In this document: positions 1-7,337 of the stretch, in pieces
Layout: every line of letters begins with the position of its first letter
Numbering within the stretch: position 1 is the first letter of the stretch
Assembly: GCF_900090295.1 (NCBI RefSeq)
Contig: NZ_LT607753.1
Span: 5,146,001-5,210,000 of the forward strand
Length of the DNA stretch: 64,000 nucleotides
Source: Micromonospora coxensis
Lineage (GTDB): Bacteria; Actinomycetota; Actinomycetes; Mycobacteriales; Micromonosporaceae
Direction of reading: 5' to 3'
Notes under the pieces: model-generated
Database searches by the model: none
Seen by the model: the letters and a program-made list of their open reading frames with translations, nothing else
What the model was told of the DNA's origin: nothing
Program-made: the position numbers and the translations under genes

Positions 1-1
1 C

Positions 2-97
2 CGCGACCTCGGCGGCGAGGGGTCGGGCGAGGACCCGGAGCAGGTCGACCCCGGGCCGGCCCACCGCCGGCTGCGCCGATCCGGGGGCGAGCAGTGA
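2..97 (+). CDS. mnhC: C-terminal end of a probable MnhC/MrpC antiporter subunit (partial)
   Basis: The window opens inside a reading frame of 31 codons ending in TGA, with the stop overlapping the GTG start of the next gene by 4 bp (GTGA). The visible tail is hydrophilic, rich in Gly, Asp, Glu and Arg, as expected for a cytoplasmic C-terminus after the last membrane segment. The identification rests on position: the next genes are subunits D, E, F and G of a Na+/H+ antiporter, and in Mnh/Mrp operons the gene before D is C (NuoK-like). No diagnostic residue of MnhC itself is inside the window. Confidence 0.5.
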   Translation, partial: RDLGGEGSGEDPEQVDPGPAHRRLRRSGGEQ

Positions 98-1599
98 CCG
101 CCCTCGTCCCGCTGCCGGTGGTGGTGCCGCTGCTCGGGGCGGCCCTCACCCTGATCCTGGCGCCCTGGCCCCGGGCGCAGCGGACGGTCAGCGTGGTGGC
201 GCTCGCCGCCAACCTGCTCGTCGCGTCGCTGCTGCTGGTCGAGGCGTACCGGAACGGCCCGGTGGTGGTGCAGGTGGGTGGCTGGCCGGCGCCGGTGGGG
301 ATCGTGCTCATCGCTGACCAGTTGGCCGCGCTGATGCTGGTGGTCTCCTCGGCGGTGACCCTGTGCGTGCTGCTCTACTCCATCGGGCAGGGCCGCAGCG
401 AGACCAGCGAGTCGGCGCCGGTGAGCATCTTCCACCCGACCTACCTGGTGCTGACCGCCGGCATCACCAACGCCTTCCTCGCGGGTGACCTGTTCAACCT
501 CTTCGTCGGCTTCGAGATGCTGCTCGCCGCGAGCTTCGTGCTGATCACGCTGGGCGGGACCGAGACCCGGATCCGCACCGGCTCGACGTACGTCGTGGTC
601 AGCGTCCTGTCCTCGCTGATCTTCCTGGCCGCGACGGGCCTGGTGTACGCGGCCACCGGCACCCTCAACATGGCGCAGCTCGCCGCCCGGCTCGACGCGC
701 TGCCCGACGGCGTACGGCTGGGGTTGCAACTGACGCTGCTGCTCGCCTTCGGGATCAAGGCGGCGGTCTTCCCGCTCTCCGCCTGGTTGCCGGACAGCTA
801 CCCGACCGCGCCGGCCCCGGTGACCGCCGTCTTCGCCGGCCTGCTCACCAAGGTCGGCGTGTACGCCATCATCCGCACCGAGACGCTGCTCTTCCCCGGC
901 GGGGACGTCTCCGGGCTGCTCATGGTGGTCGCCGGGCTGACCATGGTGATCGGTGTGCTGGGCGCGGTGGCCCAGTCGGACCTGAAGCGGCTCTTCTCGT
1001 TCACCCTGGTCAGCCACATCGGTTACATGATCTTCGGGGTGGCGCTGAGCACCGCCGCCGCGCTCTCCGGCGCGATCTTCTACGTGGTGCACCACATCAC
1101 CGTCCAGACCACCCTCTTCCTGGTCGCCGGTCTGGTCGAGGAGCGGGCCGGCAGCACCGACCTGCGTCGGCTCGGCGGTCTGGCGCGGATCACCCCGCTG
1201 CTGGCGGTGCTCTTCTTCGTCCCCGCGATGAACCTCGCCGGCATCCCGCCCTTCTCCGGCTTCCTCGGCAAGCTGGGCCTGCTCCAGGCCGGCGTGGCCG
1301 TCGGCGGCCCGCTGCCCTGGGTGCTGGTGGCCGCCGGCACCCTGACCAGCCTGCTCACCCTCTACGCGGCGTCGCGGGTGTGGAACATCGCCTTCTGGCG
1401 GGCGCCCCGGCTGGCCACCGCCGAACCGGTGGTGCGGCTGCCGCAGCTCATGGTCGGGGCCACCGTCGCCCTGGTGGCGCTCGGACTGGTGCTCACCCTC
1501 GCCGCCGGTCCGCTCTTCCGCGTCACCGCCGACGCCGCGGCCGACCTGCGGCTGCGCACCCCGTACGTGGAGGCCGTCCTGCCGGGCGGCGCGCGGTGA
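94..1599 (+). CDS. mnhD: Na+/H+ antiporter subunit D (NuoN/NuoM-like, proton-conducting type)
   Basis: 501 residues and almost entirely hydrophobic, with about 14 predicted membrane spans, the usual size of MnhD/MrpD. It belongs to the family of complex I subunits NuoL/M/N. The segment LFNLFVGFEMLLAASFVLI near residues 132-150 carries the membrane Glu conserved in these antiporter-like subunits, and KAAVFPLSAWLPDSYPTAP near 223-241 carries the conserved Lys and the WLPD motif. In the Mnh complex it is thought to help carry protons or Na+ across the plasma membrane for pH and sodium homeostasis. GTG start, overlapping the upstream stop by 4 bp. The next gene also overlaps by 4 bp, so D-E-F-G are translationally coupled. 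Confidence 0.9.
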   Translation: MTALVPLPVVVPLLGAALTLILAPWPRAQRTVSVVALAANLLVASLLLVEAYRNGPVVVQVGGWPAPVGIVLIADQLAALMLVVSSAVTLCVLLYSIGQGRSETSESAPVSIFHPTYLVLTAGITNAFLAGDLFNLFVGFEMLLAASFVLITLGGTETRIRTGSTYVVVSVLSSLIFLAATGLVYAATGTLNMAQLAARLDALPDGVRLGLQLTLLLAFGIKAAVFPLSAWLPDSYPTAPAPVTAVFAGLLTKVGVYAIIRTETLLFPGGDVSGLLMVVAGLTMVIGVLGAVAQSDLKRLFSFTLVSHIGYMIFGVALSTAAALSGAIFYVVHHITVQTTLFLVAGLVEERAGSTDLRRLGGLARITPLLAVLFFVPAMNLAGIPPFSGFLGKLGLLQAGVAVGGPLPWVLVAAGTLTSLLTLYAASRVWNIAFWRAPRLATAEPVVRLPQLMVGATVALVALGLVLTLAAGPLFRVTADAAADLRLRTPYVEAVLPGGAR

Positions 1600-2192
1600 C
1601 CCCGCCCCCGCCGCCCGGCCGGTTCGGCCGCTGGCGGGACCAGGCGATCGCGCTGGGCTGGCTGATCGCCGTGTGGAACCTGCTCTGGGGCGAGGTCACC
1701 TGGGCCAACCTGGTGGGCGGGACGCTGGTCGGCGCGGCGGTGCTGCTCTTCTTCCCGCTCCCGCCGGTCTCCTTCGGCGGCCGGCTGCGGCCCAGGGCGC
1801 TGCTGGTCCTGGCCGGCACGTTCGTCGTCGAACTGGTCAGCGCCAGCGTCCACGTCGCCGCGATCGCGGTCCGCCCCGGCTACCGGCCCCGGGGCGCGAT
1901 CATCGGGGTACGGCTGCGGGTGCGCAGCGACCTCAACCTGGCGCTCACCGCCGAACTGCTCTCCCTGGTCCCCGGCACCCTGATCGTCGAGGTGGACCGC
2001 GACGCCGGGGTGCTCTACGTGCACGTGCTCGACGTGCGGGGGCCGCAGGACCTGACCGGCAGCCGCGACCGGGTCCTCGCCGTCGAGCAGCGTGTCGTCC
2101 GGGCGATCGGCTCCGACGCGGAGCTGCGCCAGCTCTGCACCGATCCCGCCGCCCCCTCCACCGATCCCGCCGACCGGAGGTCCGAGACATGA
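1596..2192 (+). CDS. mnhE: Na+/H+ antiporter subunit E
   Basis: 198 residues with a GTG start overlapping the mnhD stop (GTGA). The N-terminal half holds three hydrophobic stretches, including WLIAVWNLLWGEVTWANLV and a span around residue 75. The C-terminal half is a soluble domain with the MnhE-typical pattern of Ser-Leu-Val-Pro-Gly-Thr followed by VDRDAGVLYVHVLD. MnhE is a small accessory subunit of the multi-subunit antiporter and has no catalytic role on its own. Frame, size, motif and position between D and F all agree. Longer in-frame extension into mnhD is possible on paper but would mean a large gene overlap, so the coupled GTG is preferred. Confidence 0.88.
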   Translation: MTPPPPPGRFGRWRDQAIALGWLIAVWNLLWGEVTWANLVGGTLVGAAVLLFFPLPPVSFGGRLRPRALLVLAGTFVVELVSASVHVAAIAVRPGYRPRGAIIGVRLRVRSDLNLALTAELLSLVPGTLIVEVDRDAGVLYVHVLDVRGPQDLTGSRDRVLAVEQRVVRAIGSDAELRQLCTDPAAPSTDPADRRSET

Positions 2193-2452
2193 CCGTCGTC
2201 CTCGCCGTCGTGCTGACCGTGCTGCTGTCGGTCACCGCGCTGCTGGCCCTGGCCCGGATCTACCGGGGCCCGTCCCTGCTCGACCGGGTGATCGCCGCCG
2301 ACCTGCTGCTCGCCACCATGCTCGGCGCGGTGGGCGCCGAGGCGGCCGTCAACCGGCACGCCACCACACTGCCCGTGCTGGTGGTGCTCGCCATGCTCGG
2401 CTTCGTCGGCTCGGTGGCGCTGGTCCGCTTCGCCGTCCGGGAGGAGGCGTGA
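2189..2452 (+). CDS. mnhF: Na+/H+ antiporter subunit F
   Basis: 87 residues with three membrane spans. The motif IYRGPSLLDRVIAADLL at about residues 24-40 is the family hallmark (RGPS..DRV.A.D). ATG overlaps the mnhE stop by 4 bp (ATGA), and its own stop overlaps the mnhG GTG in the same way. MnhF is a small membrane subunit of the Mnh/Mrp cation/proton antiporter, and in some bacteria it has been linked to bile-salt or Na+ efflux. Here the operon context assigns it to the multi-subunit complex. Confidence 0.9.
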   Translation: MTVVLAVVLTVLLSVTALLALARIYRGPSLLDRVIAADLLLATMLGAVGAEAAVNRHATTLPVLVVLAMLGFVGSVALVRFAVREEA

Positions 2453-2790
2453 GCGCGGGCGCCGTCCTCGACTGGCTCGGCGCGGCGGCCCTGGTGGCGG
2501 GCGCCCTGCTCAGCCTCGCCGCCGGCATCGGGGTGCTGCGCTTCCCGGACGTGCTGGACCGGATGCACGCGGCCACCAAACCGCAGGTGCTCGGCGTGCT
2601 GCTGCTGCTGGTCGGGCTGGCGTTGCGGCTGCGTACCCCGACCGACCTGGGCATGATCCTGCTGGTGGGGATCTTCCAGCTGGCCACCGCGCCGGTCGCC
2701 GCGCAGATGATCGGCCGGGCCGCCTACCGGTCCGGCCGGGTCGACCGGGACCTGCTCGACGTCGACGAGCTGGCGGACCGGGGCAGATAG
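2449..2790 (+). CDS. mnhG: Na+/H+ antiporter subunit G
   Basis: 113 residues and three membrane spans. The sequence GVLRFPDVLDRMHAATKPQ at about residues 27-45 is the typical MnhG/PhaG signature (RFPD...R.HA.TK). GTG start overlapping mnhF by 4 bp. It is the last gene of the operon, with a 160-bp gap before the next long reading frame. Downstream there is only a weak GGGAC/GTCCC hairpin at about 2791-2813, so termination here is not clear from sequence. Confidence 0.9.
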   Translation: MSAGAVLDWLGAAALVAGALLSLAAGIGVLRFPDVLDRMHAATKPQVLGVLLLLVGLALRLRTPTDLGMILLVGIFQLATAPVAAQMIGRAAYRSGRVDRDLLDVDELADRGR

Positions 2791-2843
2791 GGGACGAGCA
2801 GCGCCATTGTCCCCACCTTCAGCGGGCCTTCAGCGACCGCCGA

Positions 2844-2849
2844 TAGAAT
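2844..2849 (+). promoter_or_regulatory. -10 hexamer TAGAAT of a leaderless promoter
   Basis: TAGAAT fits the actinobacterial -10 consensus TANNNT and lies 6 bp before the ATG at 2856, the spacing expected when transcription starts at or next to the start codon. Two copies of CTTCAGCG lie just upstream (about 2817-2836). No good -35 is evident. Confidence 0.55.
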
Positions 2850-2855
2850 TGCCGC

Positions 2856-2957
2856 ATGATCGACTCCTCTGCCCAGGAGGGCAGCAGTAGCCAGCCGGGT
2901 CGTGCCCGGCATCCCTTCGGCCCGACGACCCCGGGAGCCCTGAGCGACCCGTGTTGA
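2856..2957 (+). CDS. Possible 33-residue leader ORF overlapping the CNNM gene start
   Basis: ATG at 2856 opens a 33-codon frame rich in Ser, Pro and Gly that ends in Cys-stop. Its TGA (2955-2957) lies just inside the following gene, whose GTG start is at 2951. It starts 6 bp after a strong -10 (TAGAAT), so it would be the first thing translated on a leaderless mRNA. Terminating ribosomes would be placed on the CNNM start codon, which suggests translational coupling or leader-peptide control. I recognise no protein family. It could also be a chance frame, with the CNNM gene simply having a 5' leader. Confidence 0.4.
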   Translation: MIDSSAQEGSSSQPGRARHPFGPTTPGALSDPC

Positions 2958-4306
2958 TCGTCGTCGGTCTCGTACTCATCATCGTCCTCACCGCCGCCAC
3001 CGGGTACTTCGTGGCGCAGGAGTTCGGCTACGTCGCGGTGGACCGCGGCAAGCTCAAGCAACGCGCCGACGACGGTGACCCGGCGTCCGCCCGGGCGCTG
3101 GAGGTCACCGCCCGGCTCTCCTTCATGCTCTCCGGCGCCCAGCTCGGCATCACCGTCACCGCCCTGCTCGTCGGTTACGTCGCCGAGCCGTACCTGGGCG
3201 CCGGGCTGGCCGAGCTGCTCGGCGGCGCCGGGGTCTCCACGACGGTCAGCCTGCCGCTCTCGGTCGCGCTGGCCCTGACCATCGCCACCGTGGTGCAGAT
3301 GGTCCTCGGTGAGCTGGCCCCGAAGAACCTGGCCATCGCCCGCGCCGAGGGCCTGGCCCGGGCGCTGAGCCGCTCCACCCTGATCTACCTGAAGGTCGCC
3401 GGCCCGCTGATCACGCTGTTCGACCGGGCCGCGGTGCGACTGCTGCGCCGGATCGGCATCGAGCCGATCGAGGAGCTGCCCAGCGGCGCCACCCCGGAGG
3501 ACCTGGAACAGATCATCGCCGAGTCCCGCGAGGAGGGGCACCTCGACGCCGAGATGTCCGACCTGCTCGACCGGGGGCTCGACTTCCGGGAGCTGACCGC
3601 CGGGGAGGCCATGGTCCCCCGGGTCCACGTGCACACCGTACGGGCCCACGAGCCGGTCAGCCGGATCGTCGAGCTGCTCGACACCGGTCACTCCCGGTTC
3701 CCGGTGCGCGGCGCCGAGGGGGTGGACGACCTGGTCGGTGTGGTCGGCATCGCCGACGTGCTGGGCGTACCCCCGGCGCGGCGGGGCAGCACCCCGGTCA
3801 GCGCGGTGGCCGTACCCCCGTTGCTGGTGCCGGAGACCCTGCCGCTGCCGACGGTGCTGGACCGGCTGCGGTCCGGACACCGGCAGCTCGCCTGCGTGGT
3901 CGACGAGTACGGCGGCTTCGCCGGCGTGATCACGCTGGAGGACCTCGCCGAGGAGCTGGTCGGCCCGATCCGCGACGAGGACGACCCGCCGGAGCGGTCG
4001 CCCGCGCGGCAGGCCGACGGCTCCTGGATCGTGCCGGCCCGCTGGCGGATCGACGAGGTGGCCGACAGCACCGGCATCGCGCTGCCCGAGGCCCCCGAGT
4101 ACGACACCCTCTCCGGCCTGGTGATGCGTGAGCTGGGACGGGTGCCCGAGGTCGGTGACCGGCTGGAGATCACCCTGCCCGCCGACGGCGAGGAGCCGGC
4201 CGAACGGCCGAAGGCCCTCGTCGAGGTGCTCGCGGTGGACCGGCACGTCGCCGACTCGGTCCGGCTGCGGATGGCCGGCGGCACGGGGACGGAGGAGGCC
4301 CGATGA
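2951..4306 (+). CDS. CNNM transmembrane / CBS domain protein (hemolysin C-CorC family)
   Basis: 451 residues. The N-terminal CNNM membrane domain covers about residues 1-190 and includes FMLSGAQLGITVTALLVGY and the ELAPKNLAIARAE motif. A tandem CBS pair follows at about 205-340, with MVPR at its start and CVVDEYGGFAGVITLEDL in the second CBS. A CorC/HlyC C-terminal domain ends the protein (about 350-440). Family members are plasma-membrane proteins implicated in Mg2+ or Co2+ efflux, and the 'hemolysin' name is historical. GTG start. The next gene is a paralogue in the same orientation, overlapping by 4 bp (ATGA), so the two are probably made together and may heterodimerise. Confidence 0.88.
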   Translation: MLIVVGLVLIIVLTAATGYFVAQEFGYVAVDRGKLKQRADDGDPASARALEVTARLSFMLSGAQLGITVTALLVGYVAEPYLGAGLAELLGGAGVSTTVSLPLSVALALTIATVVQMVLGELAPKNLAIARAEGLARALSRSTLIYLKVAGPLITLFDRAAVRLLRRIGIEPIEELPSGATPEDLEQIIAESREEGHLDAEMSDLLDRGLDFRELTAGEAMVPRVHVHTVRAHEPVSRIVELLDTGHSRFPVRGAEGVDDLVGVVGIADVLGVPPARRGSTPVSAVAVPPLLVPETLPLPTVLDRLRSGHRQLACVVDEYGGFAGVITLEDLAEELVGPIRDEDDPPERSPARQADGSWIVPARWRIDEVADSTGIALPEAPEYDTLSGLVMRELGRVPEVGDRLEITLPADGEEPAERPKALVEVLAVDRHVADSVRLRMAGGTGTEEAR

Positions 4307-5367
4307 GCCCCACCGTCGCCCTGCTGGTCTCCGTGCTGCTGCTCGCGCTCAACGGCTTCTTCGTGGCCGCCGAGTTCGCGCTGGTGGCCGCGAAGCGCTA
4401 CCGGCTGGAGCAGTCCGCCGCCGGCGGTGGCCGGGCTGCCCGCGCCGCCCTGGACGGGGTCCGCGAGCTGTCGCTGATGCTGGCCGGCGCCCAGCTCGGC
4501 ATCACCCTGTGCACCCTGGGCCTCGGCGCCCTGGCCGAACCGGCGATCGAGCACCTGCTCAGCCCGCTGCTGCACGCGGTCGGGCTGCCGGACGCGGCCA
4601 GCCACGTGATCGCCCTGGTCCTCGCCCTCGGCTTGGTGACCTTCCTGCACCTGGTGGTCGGCGAGATGGCCCCGAAGTCGTGGGCGATCACCGACGCCGA
4701 GCGGTCGGCGCTGCTGCTGGCCCTGCCGTTCCGGGCCTTCGCCCGGATCGCCCGCCCGGTGCTGTCGGCGCTCAACGCGCTGGCGAACGCGATGCTGCGG
4801 CTGGTCGGCGTGCAGCAGCAGGACCAGCTCGCCCAGGTGCACGGCCCGGACGAGCTGCGCATCCTGCTGGAACAGTCCCGTGAGCACGGCATGCTCGGCG
4901 CCGAGCAGCACCAGCTGCTGACCAGCATGCTGGAGTTGCAGGGCACCACCGTCGCCGACGTGATGGAGCCCTTCGACCGGATCGTCACGGTCCGCCGGGA
5001 CGACTCCGCCGAGCGCATCGAGCAGGTCAGCCGCGACAGCGGCCGGTCCCGGCTCGCCGTGCTCGACCCGTCCGGCGAGGTCTGCGGCCTGGTCCACGTA
5101 CGGGAGGCGGTGCGGGCCGTCACCACCGGCCGGCCGGCGACCGCGGGTGAGCTGATGACCCGCGCGTTCACCCTGCCGGCGGCCTCGTCGGTCACCGAGG
5201 CGGTGGCCGCGATGCGGGCCGACCAGGCCCAGTTGGCGCTGGTCCGCAACGGCGGCGGCCCGACCCGGCCGATCGGGTTCGTGGCGCTGGAGGACCTGCT
5301 GGAAGAGGTCATCGGCGAGTTCGACGACGAAACCGACCCGGTGCCGCGCGGGCGGCGCATGCGCTGA
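4303..5367 (+). CDS. Second CNNM / CBS domain protein
   Basis: 354 residues and a paralogue of the preceding protein, with the same GAQLGITLCTLGLG and GEMAPKSWAITDAE membrane-domain signatures. The CBS pair at about residues 210-345 is shorter (MEPFDRIVTV..., then LVRNGGGPTRPIGFVALEDLLEEVIGEF). The CorC/HlyC C-terminal domain found in the first paralogue is missing, and the protein ends soon after the second CBS in a basic tail. The paired arrangement of one long and one short CNNM gene is common in actinobacteria. The substrate is not readable from sequence; divalent cation transport is the family expectation. Confidence 0.87.
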   Translation: MSPTVALLVSVLLLALNGFFVAAEFALVAAKRYRLEQSAAGGGRAARAALDGVRELSLMLAGAQLGITLCTLGLGALAEPAIEHLLSPLLHAVGLPDAASHVIALVLALGLVTFLHLVVGEMAPKSWAITDAERSALLLALPFRAFARIARPVLSALNALANAMLRLVGVQQQDQLAQVHGPDELRILLEQSREHGMLGAEQHQLLTSMLELQGTTVADVMEPFDRIVTVRRDDSAERIEQVSRDSGRSRLAVLDPSGEVCGLVHVREAVRAVTTGRPATAGELMTRAFTLPAASSVTEAVAAMRADQAQLALVRNGGGPTRPIGFVALEDLLEEVIGEFDDETDPVPRGRRMR

Positions 5368-5388
5368 CCCGCCCCCGTCCCTGTCCCC

Positions 5389-5425
5389 GACCGGCCGCCG
5401 GATCCCCGTGATCCGGCGGCCGGTC
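5389..5425 (+). terminator. Strong intrinsic hairpin after the CNNM pair
   Basis: A perfect 16-bp GC-rich stem (arms 5389-5404 and 5410-5425) around the 5-base loop CCCGT lies 21 bp after the CNNM stop. There is no U-tract, as usual in high-GC actinobacteria. Confidence 0.75.
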
Positions 5426-5538
5426 CGTGTCCCGGGGTCGGTCGGCGTCCCGGGGTCGGGCGGCGGGTCGATCCGGTGGCGTGCCCGGCCGGAGAGCGGG
5501 AAGACGGCCCCGTGCGGTGACGACGGGGGAGCGGCGCG

Positions 5539-6468
5539 ATGCGGTTGACCGGGGTGGCGCGGGAGTCCGGGTGGAGCGGGCTGTCGGTGAGCACCACCCT
5601 GACCAACCCGAGCACCCGGCCCGGACTGCGCCTGCCCGGGCGGGTGACGCTCACCGCAGGTCGGGACGACGTGCCCGTCCGGCGCATCCGGCTCGGGCTG
5701 GTGGCCACCGCCGAACCGGAGGATCCGGACGCCGCTCGTCGACTGGTGCAGTACCACCAGCTGTCGATCGCCGGCCGGTTCGTGGTGCCGGCCGGGCGGC
5801 GGCGGGCGGTCGACTTCGCGCTGCCGCTGCCGTGGGAGACCCCGGTGACGGTCCTCGGCGGGGTGCCGCTGATGAGCCTGCGCACGGGACTGCGTACCGA
5901 GGTCTCCGTCGACCTGGACCGGGACGTGGGCGCGATGGTGCCGGTCCTCGTCCACCCGCTCCCCCTGCAGCAGCACATCCTGGCCGCGTTGGACACGCTC
6001 GGCTTCATGCTGCGGCAGGCGGGCCTGGTGCAGGGCCGGCTGCCCGGGGTCGAGCAGGCCCTGCCGCTGCACCAACGCCTCGGGTACTGGGTGGCGCCCC
6101 TCTACGCGGGTCCCCTCACCGAGCTGGAACTGATCTTCGTGGCCAACTCGGCCGGCCTGGAGGTGCTGCTCTGGCTGGACCGCCGGCTCTCCCTGACCGG
6201 GATCAGCCACCAGAGCATCAGCCGGTTCCGAATCTGGCACGCCGACGCGGAGCGACGGGACTGGGTCGCCACCGTGGACGGCTGGCTACGGGCGGCCATC
6301 AACCGGCACGCGGCGGCGGCCGCCCACTCCGACTGGTCCGCCCGGGTCACCGAGTCCGCGCACGTCAGCCGCCCACCGGATCAGCCGGTCGCCCCCGGCT
6401 ACGGGCTGGGTGGCACCGCCGGCGGCCCGGGCATCGGCGGCGGTGGCGGTGGCGGTGACGGCACCTGA
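5539..6468 (+). CDS. Spo0M-like (SpoOM) arrestin-fold protein
   Basis: 309 residues. The first 125 resemble the Spo0M family: a beta-rich N-terminal domain with VSTTLTNPSTRPGLRLPGRV and the conserved RIRLGLV and PWETPVTVLGG-type segments. A second domain covers roughly 130-270, ending in a low-complexity Gly-rich tail (six or more Gly in a row). In Bacillus, Spo0M influences sporulation control and cell physiology. In non-endospore-forming actinobacteria the role is unknown. ATG start. It stands alone, with a terminator before it and a convergent gene after it, so it is likely monocistronic. Confidence 0.75.
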   Translation: MRLTGVARESGWSGLSVSTTLTNPSTRPGLRLPGRVTLTAGRDDVPVRRIRLGLVATAEPEDPDAARRLVQYHQLSIAGRFVVPAGRRRAVDFALPLPWETPVTVLGGVPLMSLRTGLRTEVSVDLDRDVGAMVPVLVHPLPLQQHILAALDTLGFMLRQAGLVQGRLPGVEQALPLHQRLGYWVAPLYAGPLTELELIFVANSAGLEVLLWLDRRLSLTGISHQSISRFRIWHADAERRDWVATVDGWLRAAINRHAAAAAHSDWSARVTESAHVSRPPDQPVAPGYGLGGTAGGPGIGGGGGGGDGT

Positions 6469-6606
6469 CGCCGGACGCGCCGCCACCGGCTCACAGGGCT
6501 GCCCGGCCGGGCCGCCCTGACCGGCCCGGCGCCCACCGTCGCACCGTGGGCGTGGGCAGTGACCGGCCCGCGCGGCCTTCCGCCGAGTGGTGGTCGGAGG
6601 CTCCCC

Positions 6607-6657
6607 TGCCCGGCCTGTGGTCGTGCCCGGCCTGTGGTCGTGACCGGCCTGTGGTCG
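6607..6657. repeat. Three 17-bp tandem repeats
   Basis: Three consecutive 17-bp units (TGCCCGGCCTGTGGTCG, the third with one change) start at 6607, 6624 and 6641. A partial fourth copy runs toward the stop of the convergent leuE gene. They fill the gap between two convergent genes. Confidence 0.9.
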
Positions 6658-6669
6658 TGAGCGGCCGGG

Positions 6670-7335
6670 TCAGACCGAGGCGGTGGCGAGCTTGAGGCCG
6701 AAGCCGAGGAAGAGCACCCCCACCCCGGTGGTGGCGCCCGCGGCCAGCCGCCGCCGACGCCGGAACTGGGCGGCGAGGAAGGTGCCCGCGAAGATCAGCA
6801 TGGTCAGGTAGAGCGCGCTGGTCACCTGGGCGATCAGCCCGAGCAGCAGGAACGACAGCGCCGGCCAGGCGTAGCCCGGGTCGACGAACTGGATGAAGAA
6901 CGAGATGAAGAAGAGGATCGCCTTCGGGTTGAGCAGGCTGATCACCAGCGCCTTGCGGAACGGGCTGCGCATCGCCGCCGGCTCCGCCGCGTCGATCAGG
7001 CGGGGCGCCGTCGGGTCGTTGCGGTCGCGCCAGCGCCGCCAGGCGCCGCGCAGCATCGTCAACCCGACGTAGCCGAGGTACGCCGCGCCCGCGTACTTGA
7101 TCACCAGGAAGAGCGGCGGGTACGCCTTGAGCAGCGACGCCACCCCGGCGGCGGAGAGGAACATCAGCACCCCGTCGCCGACGAACACCCCGCCGGCGGC
7201 GCGGTAACCGGCCCCCACCCCCCGCTTCGCGGCGGTGGAGAGCACGAAGAGCGAATTGGGACCCGGCAGCAGGATGATCGCCACGGTCCCCAGCACGTAC
7301 GTCCAGATGTCGGTGATGCCCAGCACGCCCGCCAT
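6670..7335 (-). CDS. leuE: LeuE-type amino-acid exporter (LysE/RhtB superfamily)
   Basis: 221 residues with six predicted membrane spans and the LysE-superfamily start VAIILLPGPNSLFVLS (about residues 17-32). The stretch GVFVGDGVLMFLSAAGVASL and the SLLNPKAILFFISFFIQFVDPG motif closely match what I recall of E. coli LeuE (YeaS), so leucine or related amino-acid efflux is the best guess. ATG at 7335 is chosen because the stop of the upstream gene (7338) lies 2 bp away, making the two genes a likely operon. The substrate is inferred from resemblance only. Confidence 0.8.
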   Translation of the reverse strand: MAGVLGITDIWTYVLGTVAIILLPGPNSLFVLSTAAKRGVGAGYRAAGGVFVGDGVLMFLSAAGVASLLKAYPPLFLVIKYAGAAYLGYVGLTMLRGAWRRWRDRNDPTAPRLIDAAEPAAMRSPFRKALVISLLNPKAILFFISFFIQFVDPGYAWPALSFLLLGLIAQVTSALYLTMLIFAGTFLAAQFRRRRRLAAGATTGVGVLFLGFGLKLATASV

Positions 7336-7337
7336 CC

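Noticed and set aside
3688..6240. 850-codon minus-strand frame opposite the CNNM and Spo0M genes
   Set aside because: It is the antisense of three real genes; its translation is His/Gln/Arg/Pro-rich without any domain. Long antisense frames are usual at this GC content.
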